Part shown: positions 44,891-53,961 of the stretch, piece by piece
Numbering within the stretch: the first letter of the stretch is position 1
Layout of the letters: each line of letters starts with the position of its first letter
Assembly: GCA_964461135.1 (NCBI GenBank)
Contig: CAYWTB010000017.1
Coordinates: forward strand, 1-64,000
DNA length: 64,000 bases
Origin: RQOF01 sp964461135
GTDB taxonomy: Bacteria; Calditrichota; Calditrichia; RBG-13-44-9
Reading direction: 5' to 3'
Notes under the pieces: model-generated
What the model saw: the letters and a program-made list of their open reading frames with translations, nothing else
Told to the model about the DNA's origin: nothing
The model's database searches: none
Translations under genes and position numbers: made by a program

Positions 44891-47173
44891 ATGACACTCG
44901 AACAGCTGATTGATTATTTAAAAAATGATCCGGAGATTTCACAGAGTATCTCTTTTTGGAAAGAAATTCCTGAAAAACCTCCAATTTATGGAGAATTTCC
45001 CGAATTTATTAATCCATCCATTCAGGATGCGCTCAATACCCGGGGAATTAATAAATTATATTCTCATCAGAGTGAGGCGATGCAGCGCATACAGGATGGT
45101 CAGAATATTGTACTGGTAACCCCGACCGCTAGTGGTAAAACCCTTGCTTACAATGTACCTGTACTTAATAAAATCCTTTCCGATCCGGATAGTAGGGCTT
45201 TATATCTCTTTCCTACCAAGGCGTTATCCCAGGACCAGTTAAAAGAATTGCACGATCTCATTACGCTTATGAATGCTGATATCCGTACATACACTTTCGA
45301 TGGAGATACCCCCGTGACTGCCCGAAAAGCTATTCGAAAATCAGGTCATATCGTTATTACAAATCCGGATATGCTTCATCAGGGTATTCTTCCGCATCAT
45401 ACTATCTGGGTAAAACTTTTTGAGAATCTGAATTATGTGGTTTTAGATGAGATTCATCACTACCGTGGTGTTTTCGGCAGCCATCTGGGCAATCTTATCA
45501 GAAGATTAAAGCGCATATGCCGGTTTTATGGGAGTAAGCCCCAGTTTATCTGCTGCTCGGCCACTATTGCGAATCCGGCGGATCTTGCCGCACGGATAAT
45601 TGAAGAACCGGTAACGTTGATTGATAAAAATGGAGCTCCAACCGGCCGCAAACATTTTGTCCTTTTTAATCCGCCGATTATTAATAAACAACTGGGTATC
45701 AGAAGATCGGTGGTTACCGAAGTTAGAAAACTGGCTTCTCATTTATTGGCTGCCCGCGTACAATTTATTGTGTTTGCAAGGAGCAGGGTGAAGGTGGAAA
45801 TTCTGACAAAATATATCCGGGAAGCAGCTAAAAAAATGCACATCGATCCCCAAAAAGTTAGCGGATACCGCGGAGGTTATCTCCCGCTGGAAAGACGCCG
45901 GATTGAACAGGGACTTAAAAGTGGGAGCATTCTGGGAGTTGTGAGTACCAACGCTCTGGAGTTAGGGATAGATATAGGACAATTGGATGTATCAATTTTA
46001 GCCGGTTATCCCGGTACCATTGCCAGTGCCTGGCAGCAAGCGGGTAGGGCGGGGCGGAGAAGCAATACCTCACTCACCATTATGATAGCCAGCAGTTCGC
46101 CGCTCAATCAGTATCTCATGGATCATCCAGATTATTTTTTTGAAAAATCACCGGAAAGTGGGATTGTGGATCCCAATAATCTGCTTATACTGATGAGTCA
46201 TATTAAATGCGGAGCGTTTGAAATTCCTTTTCGCGAGGATGAAATTTTCGGAATTGAAGGTTCCAGGGAAATTCTGGAATATTTGGCAGAGAAAAATGTT
46301 CTACGCCATGCCGATGGAAAATATTTCTGGATGAGCGAAATTTTTCCGGCCGAGGAAATCAGTCTGCGCAGTGCCTCACCAGATAATGTGGTGATTATTG
46401 ATAAAACCCGGGGTGACAGAGTGATAGGAGAGGTGGATCTTTTCAGTGCCCCCATGCTGGTTCATCAGGAAGCTATATATATGCATGAAACAAACCAGTA
46501 TCATGTGGATGAGCTGGACTGGGATCGGAAAAAGGCGTATGTGCGTTCCGTAAGTGTGGATTATTTCACTGATGCCATTACCAAAACGAATATTAAGGTG
46601 TTATCAGTTGATGAGGCAAAGAGTTTCGGCCCATTAAATCTGTCATACGGAGATGTTAATGTCAGTACCGTTACCACGGCCTATAAAAAGATTAAACTGT
46701 TTACCCATGAAAATGTGGGCGCCGGAAAAGTTCATCTGCCGGAAATTGAGATGTCAACCACATCTTTATGGATGGAACTCATGCCGGAGTTCATGGAAAA
46801 ACTGGGAATTCCGGACTCGCAGCTGGGTGGAGCTCTGCAGGCTGTAGCCAATGTATTCAGAAACATTGCGCCCCTTTTTATCATGTGTGATCCGGGCGAT
46901 ATCCGGTCCGTACCAATGGTGCGCGCTCCATTTTCCCAACGTCCTACAATTTATCTCTATGATAATTACCCCGGGGGTGTTGGATTAAGTCTAAAAATTA
47001 TGAGTTATCCTTATCCACTGATTTCCGGAGCACTGAATCTGGTCAAGAGTTGCCCTTGTGATTCCGGCTGTCCCAGTTGTGTCGGTCCGGTGCTGGAAGT
47101 GGGAGAGAAAGGGAAATTTCTGGCCACAGTTCTGCTGGAAGAAATCAATAAACAGGTAAATTCTGAAAATTAA
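44891..47173 (+). CDS. mrfA: MrfA/YprA-like DEAH-type helicase with DUF1998 domain
   Basis: A 760-residue superfamily-2 helicase. Motif I is TPTASGKT (77-84), motif II DEIH (186-189), motif III SAT in CCSATIANP, and motif VI QQAGRAGRR. The C-terminal MZB/DUF1998 region ends in a four-cysteine cluster (Cys721, Cys723, Cys727, Cys730) that likely binds zinc. This architecture defines the YprA/MrfA/Hrq1 family, which in Bacillus subtilis works with the exonuclease MrfB in mitomycin lesion repair independent of UvrABC. The gene seven bases downstream is an MrfB-like exonuclease, strongly supporting the call. Confidence 0.88.
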   Translation: MTLEQLIDYLKNDPEISQSISFWKEIPEKPPIYGEFPEFINPSIQDALNTRGINKLYSHQSEAMQRIQDGQNIVLVTPTASGKTLAYNVPVLNKILSDPDSRALYLFPTKALSQDQLKELHDLITLMNADIRTYTFDGDTPVTARKAIRKSGHIVITNPDMLHQGILPHHTIWVKLFENLNYVVLDEIHHYRGVFGSHLGNLIRRLKRICRFYGSKPQFICCSATIANPADLAARIIEEPVTLIDKNGAPTGRKHFVLFNPPIINKQLGIRRSVVTEVRKLASHLLAARVQFIVFARSRVKVEILTKYIREAAKKMHIDPQKVSGYRGGYLPLERRRIEQGLKSGSILGVVSTNALELGIDIGQLDVSILAGYPGTIASAWQQAGRAGRRSNTSLTIMIASSSPLNQYLMDHPDYFFEKSPESGIVDPNNLLILMSHIKCGAFEIPFREDEIFGIEGSREILEYLAEKNVLRHADGKYFWMSEIFPAEEISLRSASPDNVVIIDKTRGDRVIGEVDLFSAPMLVHQEAIYMHETNQYHVDELDWDRKKAYVRSVSVDYFTDAITKTNIKVLSVDEAKSFGPLNLSYGDVNVSTVTTAYKKIKLFTHENVGAGKVHLPEIEMSTTSLWMELMPEFMEKLGIPDSQLGGALQAVANVFRNIAPLFIMCDPGDIRSVPMVRAPFSQRPTIYLYDNYPGGVGLSLKIMSYPYPLISGALNLVKSCPCDSGCPSCVGPVLEVGEKGKFLATVLLEEINKQVNSEN

Positions 47174-47179
47174 AAAGAT

Positions 47180-48451
47180 ATGAGTAGTATTAAAGATAAA
47201 CTGCAGCGTCTGGACCGGTCTCCTGCCATCCGATCTGAATCTTGTCAGACTGAAAATCCTGCCACCGGAAAATGGATTACTGATTTTCAAATGGAACTCG
47301 GTGCTTCGGTACTTGAGGAAAAAAATTCGTTTATTATCCTTAAAGAAAATTATTTTCCACTTTATAAAAATTCCAGCTACAATAACCTGCAGGAAGCAAA
47401 TTACTTTCTGCCACATTTCCATTATATTAGTGGAGATCCGCGCACCAGGGACTGGAACCTGCGAAAAACCCTCTTCATTGATCTGGAGACAACCGGGCTT
47501 TCCGGTGGAACCGGCACATTTGCCTTTTTAATAGGTCTGGGCCATGTTGAACTGGATCATATCGTTGTCAGGCAATATCTGTTGCCGGATTTCCAGCATG
47601 AGTGGCTGCTGCTGAAGCACATTAAAAATGCATTTGTGGGAAGGGAATTTATTGCCAGTTTCAATGGTAAAAGTTTTGATATCCCCTTACTCCGAAATCG
47701 TTTTATACTTAATCGCATTGATTCCGTTCTTGATGATCTCATCCATATAGATATTCTTCATCCCGCCCGGCGGATATGGAAAAGACGTCTAAATTCATGT
47801 GACCTGGTAAATCTGGAGTATGCTGTTTTAGGAGAGGAAAGGATAGGTGATATACCGGGCGAAATGATTCCCCAGATCTATTTCGAGTATATCCGTAAAA
47901 GACAGGCGATTCTTTTGCGTGATGTGCTGGAGCACAATTATTATGATATAGTTCATTTGATCATTCTTACCATGCATATTGGAAAAATGATTGCAGATCC
48001 GCTGGAATCCTGCCGACATGAAGAAGATCTCTATTCCCTGGCCAGATATTATTACCAGAATGAACATTTTTCAGAAGCTTTACCGTTATTGCAGCATCTT
48101 TATGAACTGGGAAAAGATCCTCAACTGAAAAAAGAATCCATGTTCATTCTGTCCATGATCTACAAAAAAAGAGGAGACACCCGGGCTTCCCGTGATTTAT
48201 TTCAGGCTCTCATCAGTACCCAGAAGGATCATGCAGAAGCACTTCAAGAACTTGCCAAATATTATGAACATAAGGAAAAAAATTATCGGAGTGCGCTGGA
48301 GTTAATAGACAGAGGAATTGAATACTCGTTGTTTCTGCAGCAGTTGGGTAAAGATTCACCCCTCCATGATATTAAGGATGATCTGATCTACCGTCGTAAC
48401 CGCCTGATTAAAAAAATAAGTAAATGGTCTTCTGAAGCAGAAAGTGAGTAA
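47180..48451 (+). CDS. mrfB: MrfB/YprB-like DEDD exonuclease with TPR tail
   Basis: A 423-residue protein with an RNase-H-like exonuclease domain at about 95-265. The four acidic metal ligands are present: Asp101 and Glu103 in FIDLETTGLSGG, Asp167 in FNGKSFDIPLL, and Asp256 in NYYDIVHL. Helical TPR-like repeats fill 280-400. B. subtilis MrfB has the same layout and partners the MrfA helicase. The two genes are seven bases apart here, consistent with one operon. Confidence 0.87.
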   Translation: MSSIKDKLQRLDRSPAIRSESCQTENPATGKWITDFQMELGASVLEEKNSFIILKENYFPLYKNSSYNNLQEANYFLPHFHYISGDPRTRDWNLRKTLFIDLETTGLSGGTGTFAFLIGLGHVELDHIVVRQYLLPDFQHEWLLLKHIKNAFVGREFIASFNGKSFDIPLLRNRFILNRIDSVLDDLIHIDILHPARRIWKRRLNSCDLVNLEYAVLGEERIGDIPGEMIPQIYFEYIRKRQAILLRDVLEHNYYDIVHLIILTMHIGKMIADPLESCRHEEDLYSLARYYYQNEHFSEALPLLQHLYELGKDPQLKKESMFILSMIYKKRGDTRASRDLFQALISTQKDHAEALQELAKYYEHKEKNYRSALELIDRGIEYSLFLQQLGKDSPLHDIKDDLIYRRNRLIKKISKWSSEAESE

Positions 48452-48514
48452 ACAGTTATTAATCAGCAGTTGGCAGTAATTCTGGTTAAGTCATAAAAGA
48501 TTAATCCGGTAAAA

Positions 48515-48970
48515 TTATTTTTTTACCTTCAGTAATTGAACATCAAAAATCAGAGTGGCGTTTGGGGGAATTACTCCAGCCGCACCATATTCACCATATG
48601 CCAGATCCGGGGGGATTACCAACTGGCGTATTCCACCGACTTTCATGCCTGTCACACCTTCTTCCCAGCCAGGTATGACTGTACCACTCCCCAGTTTGAA
48701 AGAAAGTGGTTTGTTTCTGAGGACTGAACTGTCGAATCTCTTACCAGTTTCCAGCCATCCGCTGTAATGCAATGTAACTGAATCACCCGAAATAGCCTCT
48801 TTACCCGATCCGACTTTAATATCTGCATATTTCAACCCGCTCGGTGTTATAGTATATGCACTGTCTGCTATTTTTGTTGGCTGATCAGTGGATATTCCGA
48901 TTTTTTCTTCCTTTGAACATGAGACAAGCAGCAGCAGGATAAATCCATAATGGAAAATATAACGCATCAA
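48515..48970 (-). CDS. FKBP-type peptidyl-prolyl isomerase lipoprotein
   Basis: A 151-residue secreted lipoprotein. The N-terminus has a signal peptide ending in lipobox LVSC, so Cys18 would be lipidated. The FKBP domain covers about 50-150 with GDSVTLHYSGWLETGKRFDSS, VIPGWEEGVTGM and PPDLAYGEYGAAGVIPPNAT, which include the aromatic residues of the proline pocket. It helps fold exported proteins. It is a single gene converging with mrfB. Confidence 0.92.
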   Translation of the reverse strand: MMRYIFHYGFILLLLVSCSKEEKIGISTDQPTKIADSAYTITPSGLKYADIKVGSGKEAISGDSVTLHYSGWLETGKRFDSSVLRNKPLSFKLGSGTVIPGWEEGVTGMKVGGIRQLVIPPDLAYGEYGAAGVIPPNATLIFDVQLLKVKK

Positions 48971-49180
48971 TCCTCCTTATCTTTGGTCTTACTATTATTT
49001 TTGAATCAAGTTTGGCAATCATATACGGCCGTAGAACTTATTCGGCAATACATGGTTGAAAAATATACATATAAAAAGCTGTAATGTAAATAGTAGAGAG
49101 AACAAAAAAAATATGGCAATCGACATTATTTACTTGAAAAGATTCAATTGTTTAATTAGTTTTTGAAAATTGATTTTTCA

Positions 49181-49432
49181 ATGAAAAACAGATTATTAGA
49201 AGAGGAAAATAAAAATATTCGGCGGTTGCAATTGATGGTAGATTTAACGATTCAATTATTATACCAGTCTGAGGAATTGACATTAGCGGAAGGATTTCAG
49301 CATATAGAAAATGTACGTAAATTTGCTACATATCTGTTTCCGGATAAGGAAAAAACATTTAATCTGATCTACCGTCCCAGAATGCTGCGGGTACTACGGG
49401 AACGGGGTATTCTGAATTTCTCGCAGAATTAA
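49181..49432 (+). CDS. Small conserved-looking protein of unknown function
   Basis: An 83-residue, mostly helical charged protein with no signal peptide or membrane span. It carries the block VRKFATYLFPDKEKTFNLIYRPRMLRVLRERG. I have an impression of similar small proteins in other FCB bacteria but cannot name a family. ATG 49181 is used. A TTG at 49163 would add six residues. It lies 66 bases before rel and may be co-transcribed with it. Confidence 0.6.
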   Translation: MKNRLLEEENKNIRRLQLMVDLTIQLLYQSEELTLAEGFQHIENVRKFATYLFPDKEKTFNLIYRPRMLRVLRERGILNFSQN

Positions 49433-49498
49433 TTATCTCTTTATATTTTTCACAAAGTTTAAATTCATAAAGGGATTGCCTTTAAGAAGGTGATTTGT

Positions 49499-51724
49499 AT
49501 GTTTAAAATTGAAAAAGATGATCCTACCTATAAGAGTCTTCTGCAGAAGTATGAAAAGCCATTTAGGGAATTACTGGAAGAAGTATGTTCATATAACCCT
49601 AATTGTAACAGGGATTTGCTTGTAGATGTTTTTCAGTTCGGTATCTGGGCTCACCGTAACCAGTTCAGATATTCGGGAGAGCCATACTTCGAACATTGTC
49701 TATATGTCGCTAACATCCTGGCAAAATTCCGTATGGACAGTACTACAATTTCTGCCGGACTGCTTCATGATGTGGTGGAGGATACCGGTTTTGCCATGGA
49801 TGACATTAAGGAAATGTTTGGTAAGGACATTGCGAACTTGGTTAATGGGGTCACCAAGATAAGTGAAATCAGTGGTCGTAAATCCCTCAGTCTGGAACTT
49901 CGGCAGGCGGAAACTTTTCGTAAAATGTTATTGTCCATGGCTAAAGATATTCGTGTTATTATTATAAAGTTTGCCGACCGTTTACATAATATGCGGACAC
50001 TGCAGCATGTGGCGGCCCGCAAACGGTTGCGAATAGCGCTGGAGACCAGGGATGTTTATGCCCCGCTGGCACACCGCTTTGGAATGGCACAACTGAAAAG
50101 TGAACTGGAAGATTTAGCCTTTAAATTCATAGACAATAAAGCATTTGCAGATTTAGCCAGGAGATTGAATGAACGGAAAGATGAGCGGGAAAAATATATT
50201 CACCGCATAATAGATCCCATCAAAAACGAAATGGAAGAACATCACATTAAAGCCGAAGTGCAAGGGCGGCCAAAACACCTTTACAGCATTTACCGTAAAA
50301 TGAAATCCCGTAATAAACCGCTGGAAGAAATTTATGATCTTTTTGCAATCCGGATAATCGTAAGTGAAGTAGCAGAATGTTATTATGTCCTGGGTATTAT
50401 CCACAACCTGTTCATTCCTGTTTATGAACGCTTCAAAGATTATATTGCCATGCCTAAATTTAACGGATACCAGTCACTTCATACCACGGTTGTAGACAAA
50501 TTCGGACGTATGATAGAGGTTCAGATCCGTACGGTTGACATGCACCGTATTGCGGAAATGGGTATTGCCGCTCACTGGAAGTACAAAGAAGGGAAATTTC
50601 CGGAATCCGAGGATGATTTTGATGATAAATTGATATGGGTACGTCAGTTGCTCGAACAGTATGAGGATGGGGAAACAGTTGATGCCAAAGACTTCCTGGA
50701 CAGTCTGAAAATTAATCTTTATCAGGACGAAGTATTTGTTTTTACTCCAAAAGGTGATGTTATTAAGTTACCGCGGGGAGCAACACCTATTGATTTCGCT
50801 TTCGCCATTCATACCAATGTGGGTGTTCATTGCATTGGGGCAAAGGTGAATGGAAAGATTGTTCCGCTGAAATATACCCTGAACAGCGGTGATCAGGTCG
50901 AAATCATCACCAGCCAGAATCAGCATCCCAATCAGGATTGGTTGATATCCGTCAAGACCAGTAAGGCTCGGCACCAAGTCCGAAAATATCTGCGAGAAGT
51001 TCAGTTTGACCATAGTGTGAAACTGGGGGAAGAAATTCTTACAAAATATTTTAAGCGTTATCATGTAAAATTTAATGATGGAAAACTAGATGAACTGGTT
51101 AAAAAATTACATTTTGAAGACAGTTTAAACCTCAAAGCTGCCATCGGGCGCGGAGATTTATCTATAGAGAAGATTTTTTCAGTCATTTCGCCCGAAAAAC
51201 CTGAAGAGCCGAAAGATAATCTTCTGGAAAAATTTTTACGACGTGGAAAGAAAAGATCAGCCATTCAGGTAGAAGGGGTAGATAATATCGTGGTTCATAT
51301 CGGCAAATGTTGCCAGCCCGTTCCCGGCGATGATATTATCGGATATCTGACAAAAGGGAAGGGAGTCACAATCCATCGGACCAATTGTCCCAATATTCAA
51401 AGACTGATACAGGTTAAAGACCGTACCATCCAGGTTAACTGGACGGTGGAAGTGGATGAAAAATTTAAAGTTCAACTGGCATTGCTGGCAGAAGACCGTC
51501 ATAATCTTTTGCGGGATGTTACTCAGGCAATATCAGCGCAGAATACCAATATTATCCATGTTGATCTCAGAGCGAAGGATCGACTGGTTACGGGAAAACT
51601 GATCATCGAAGTGAAAAATCTTCCCCATCTCACCAGAGTAATAAATGCGATCAGTAAGATTAAAGGAATATTGAGTGTGGAAAGAATTGAGGGATTTTTA
51701 AAAAAGCGTATGGCTCAAAATTAA
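49499..51724 (+). CDS. rel: Bifunctional (p)ppGpp synthetase/hydrolase, RelA/SpoT family
   Basis: A 741-residue stringent-response enzyme. Domains in order are the HD hydrolase (about 40-185, with AGLLHDVVEDTG intact), the synthetase (about 230-350, with RPKHLYSIYRKMKSR and FNGYQSLHTTV), TGS (about 400-455, FVFTPKGDVIKLPRGATPID), a zinc-finger/RIS-like region with GKCCQPVPGD, and a C-terminal ACT domain (about 660-740). The intact HD motif suggests it can also degrade (p)ppGpp. ATG 49499 lies eight bases after AAGAAGG. A GTG at 49490 sits inside that site. greA follows closely. Confidence 0.95.
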   Translation: MFKIEKDDPTYKSLLQKYEKPFRELLEEVCSYNPNCNRDLLVDVFQFGIWAHRNQFRYSGEPYFEHCLYVANILAKFRMDSTTISAGLLHDVVEDTGFAMDDIKEMFGKDIANLVNGVTKISEISGRKSLSLELRQAETFRKMLLSMAKDIRVIIIKFADRLHNMRTLQHVAARKRLRIALETRDVYAPLAHRFGMAQLKSELEDLAFKFIDNKAFADLARRLNERKDEREKYIHRIIDPIKNEMEEHHIKAEVQGRPKHLYSIYRKMKSRNKPLEEIYDLFAIRIIVSEVAECYYVLGIIHNLFIPVYERFKDYIAMPKFNGYQSLHTTVVDKFGRMIEVQIRTVDMHRIAEMGIAAHWKYKEGKFPESEDDFDDKLIWVRQLLEQYEDGETVDAKDFLDSLKINLYQDEVFVFTPKGDVIKLPRGATPIDFAFAIHTNVGVHCIGAKVNGKIVPLKYTLNSGDQVEIITSQNQHPNQDWLISVKTSKARHQVRKYLREVQFDHSVKLGEEILTKYFKRYHVKFNDGKLDELVKKLHFEDSLNLKAAIGRGDLSIEKIFSVISPEKPEEPKDNLLEKFLRRGKKRSAIQVEGVDNIVVHIGKCCQPVPGDDIIGYLTKGKGVTIHRTNCPNIQRLIQVKDRTIQVNWTVEVDEKFKVQLALLAEDRHNLLRDVTQAISAQNTNIIHVDLRAKDRLVTGKLIIEVKNLPHLTRVINAISKIKGILSVERIEGFLKKRMAQN

Positions 51725-51735
51725 TGGAGGTTATA

Positions 51736-52215
51736 ATGCCGGACTATATCTATTTGTCTCAGGAAGGTTATGATAAACTGAGGAAAGAACTTGATGAACT
51801 TAAACAGTTTAAACGTCCGGAGATTTCAAAAAAAATCTCCGAAGCCCGGGATTTTGGTGATTTAAAAGAGAATGCCGAATACCATGCAGCCAAAGAAGCT
51901 CAGACAATGCTGGAAACCAAAATATTAAAACTGGAAGAAACCATGAGCCGGGCACGTGTTCTGAAAAAGGAAGACATGGCAAAGGATAAGATTACAATAC
52001 TTTCCAGAATAAAATTAAAAGATCTCTCTAGAGATATTGAAATGGAATATACGCTGGTTTCCCCCGAAGAATCGGATTATAAGCAAAACAAGATTTCCAC
52101 TACATCCCCTGTGGGTAAGGCATTGCTGGGTAAAAAGAAGGGAGATGTGGTAAAAATACAGGTACCTGCGGGAACGCTTCGCTATCAGATCCTCGATCTA
52201 AAACTTTCTATATAG
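51736..52215 (+). CDS. greA: Transcription elongation factor GreA
   Basis: A 159-residue factor that rescues backtracked RNA polymerase. The N-terminal coiled coil contains EARDFGDLKENAEYHAAKEA, whose acidic tip residues are essential, and the C-terminal domain contains SPVGKALLGKKKGDVVKI. ATG 51736 is used because TGGAGGT lies five bases upstream. An in-frame ATG at 51724 overlaps the rel stop and has no ribosome site. Confidence 0.96.
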   Translation: MPDYIYLSQEGYDKLRKELDELKQFKRPEISKKISEARDFGDLKENAEYHAAKEAQTMLETKILKLEETMSRARVLKKEDMAKDKITILSRIKLKDLSRDIEMEYTLVSPEESDYKQNKISTTSPVGKALLGKKKGDVVKIQVPAGTLRYQILDLKLSI

Positions 52216-52267
52216 ATGTAACTCTTTAATAATAATCCCGCTATATAAAAAAAGTGGAGACTTTTTT

Positions 52268-52921
52268 ATGGCCCAGGAAGAGAAGGAAATCAGAAGACTA
52301 TACCGTTCAAAACATGATCGATACATTGCCGGTCTCGCCGGCGGATTGGGTGATTATTTCCATATCGATGCGAATATCTGGCGGATTGTATTTATTATTT
52401 TAACTTTTACCGGTGGTATAGGATTGGTTTTGTATTTGATTGGTTTTATAATCGTGCCGGAAAATCCCTCACAGGAAAACCAGACTTCCAAGGTCAAGGA
52501 AAAAGACAGCACCTTTATTCTGGCCATTATTCTTATTATAATTGGCTTATTTCTTCTTACCAGGGAATTTGGCCTCTTTAATTATTTTCATTTATGGAGA
52601 ATTCCCTGGGCAGTAATATGGGCGATCTTTCTTATTTTTATTGGAATTCTTCTGATTTTGGCTTCAAATAAAAGTACTTCCGGTGAGGATAAAAATGGTA
52701 AAAATTCCGCCTTAAATATTTTTGATATTAATAAACTATACCGCAGCACAGAAAACCGAATGATTGCAGGTATTTGCGGAGGAATAGGGGAATATTTTAA
52801 CATCGATCCGTCCATAGTACGTCTGCTATGGATTTTGGCCTCTTTCGCCTCGGTGGGACTGGGCGTCCTGGTTTACCTTATTTTAATTTTCGTTTTAAGG
52901 GAAAAACCGAAAGAAGGATAA
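52268..52921 (+). CDS. Membrane protein with two PspC domains
   Basis: A 217-residue inner-membrane protein. A PspC domain at about 10-70 (DRYIAGLAGGLGDYFHID then a membrane helix) is repeated at about 155-215 (NRMIAGICGGIGEYFNID then a helix). Two further spans lie between them (about 80-130). PspC proteins sense or buffer envelope stress with PspA-type partners, but no pspA or pspF is in the window. The duplication in one chain is clear from sequence. Confidence 0.85.
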   Translation: MAQEEKEIRRLYRSKHDRYIAGLAGGLGDYFHIDANIWRIVFIILTFTGGIGLVLYLIGFIIVPENPSQENQTSKVKEKDSTFILAIILIIIGLFLLTREFGLFNYFHLWRIPWAVIWAIFLIFIGILLILASNKSTSGEDKNGKNSALNIFDINKLYRSTENRMIAGICGGIGEYFNIDPSIVRLLWILASFASVGLGVLVYLILIFVLREKPKEG

Positions 52922-52971
52922 TAGAATATTCCGGGCAATTGAAATACCTATTACCCGAAAATAATCATGTC

Positions 52972-53010
52972 AATTAAAAAGGGATATCTGAAGAGGCATC
53001 CCTTTTAATT
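52972..53010. terminator. Bidirectional terminator between convergent genes
   Basis: AATTAAAAAGGGAT (52972-52985) pairs with ATCCCTTTTAATT (52998-53010) with one bulged A and a 12-base loop. A- and T-rich flanks allow it to end both the PspC gene on the plus strand and the YHS lipoprotein gene on the minus strand. Confidence 0.7.
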
Positions 53011-53031
53011 GATTAAATTATTTAAAAATTG

Positions 53032-53334
53032 TTACTTTTCTTTTAGGGTAAGATATGCCCGAGGATTTTCCACAAATTTATTTTTACAATATTCACTGCA
53101 AAACCCATATAGTTGATTCTCATAAATTGTGGTGTCTCCAATAGCATGTTGGGTCAGATCCATATCACATACAGGATCATGGGTAGTTGTCAGCATATCC
53201 GCGGTGATATCCAGTGCTTTCTCTTCGGTTGGTTGTTCCTCCATTTTTATTTCTGCTTTTTTTTCACTTGAACAACTGCCCAATAAAAATAAAGTTATAA
53301 TAAACAGGGGAAAAACATAATTATACGGCTTCAT
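53032..53334 (-). CDS. Lipoprotein with YHS-like metal-binding domain
   Basis: A 100-residue exported protein with lipobox LGSC near residue 20. The C-terminal half (DPVCDMDL, then YGFCSEYCKNKFVENPRAYL) is the YHS domain, seen in metal transporters and mercury or copper proteins. Three cysteines could bind a soft metal. It is divergent from an ArsR-family regulator 180 bases away, which fits metal-responsive control, though nothing proves it. Confidence 0.82.
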   Translation of the reverse strand: MKPYNYVFPLFIITLFLLGSCSSEKKAEIKMEEQPTEEKALDITADMLTTTHDPVCDMDLTQHAIGDTTIYENQLYGFCSEYCKNKFVENPRAYLTLKEK

Positions 53335-53513
53335 AATAGCTCCTCATATAAAATCAATAAATAATAACCATTTAATTATTTGATTCCGGGTGGACGATAT
53401 TAAATTATTTATTATTTTTTCACATCCCGGCTGCAAATGGCAAAATTATTTTATAATTTAAAAATACATTTCGAACAAAACAATAATTTTAAGGTGATTC
53501 CAGGACTATTCTT

Positions 53514-53831
53514 ATGATAATAGATTTGCCTGAATTTTTCAAGGGATTGTGTGATATCACTCGGCAACGCATACTAAACTTGTTACTGCATCACCCGGCA
53601 ATGAATGTGAATGAGTTATGCCGGATATTAAATGAACCCCAGAGTAAAATTTCGCGACATCTGAATATTTTACGAACCAGCAAATGGTTGGTTAATTACC
53701 GCCGGGATCATTGGGTTTATTACCGGATAAATTCAGAGGTTGATCCAAGCTTGCAGCTCGTTTTGAAAAATTTGTTTAAAAATTATCTTCATTTTCAAAG
53801 TGACCTGAAAAATTCTATTGAAAATTATTAA
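53514..53831 (+). CDS. ArsR-family transcriptional regulator
   Basis: A 105-residue winged-helix repressor. The helix-turn-helix is MNVNELCRILNEPQSKISRH and the wing is RRDHWVYYRI. The classic metal-binding ELCVCDL box is not kept (only ELCRIL, one cysteine), so sensing may be by another site or not of metal. CCAGGA lies eight bases before the ATG. Divergent YHS lipoprotein and downstream cytochrome genes are candidate targets. Confidence 0.85.
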   Translation: MIIDLPEFFKGLCDITRQRILNLLLHHPAMNVNELCRILNEPQSKISRHLNILRTSKWLVNYRRDHWVYYRINSEVDPSLQLVLKNLFKNYLHFQSDLKNSIENY

Positions 53832-53895
53832 TGAAGGTTTTCCTGTTGAATCGCAAAACTGTTGTTTCCTTTATACTTATATGCGTTTATTATAA

Positions 53896-53924
53896 TTGAC
53901 TTGCATTTTATTATTTAATATTTT
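53896..53924 (+). promoter_or_regulatory. Promoter candidate for the cytochrome gene
   Basis: TTGACT at 53896-53901, a 17-base spacer, then TATTTT at 53919-53924, about 38 bases before the start codon at 53962. Confidence 0.45.
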
Positions 53925-53961
53925 AATATGGTATGAGAGTGTTAAAACTAAGGAGAGAAAC

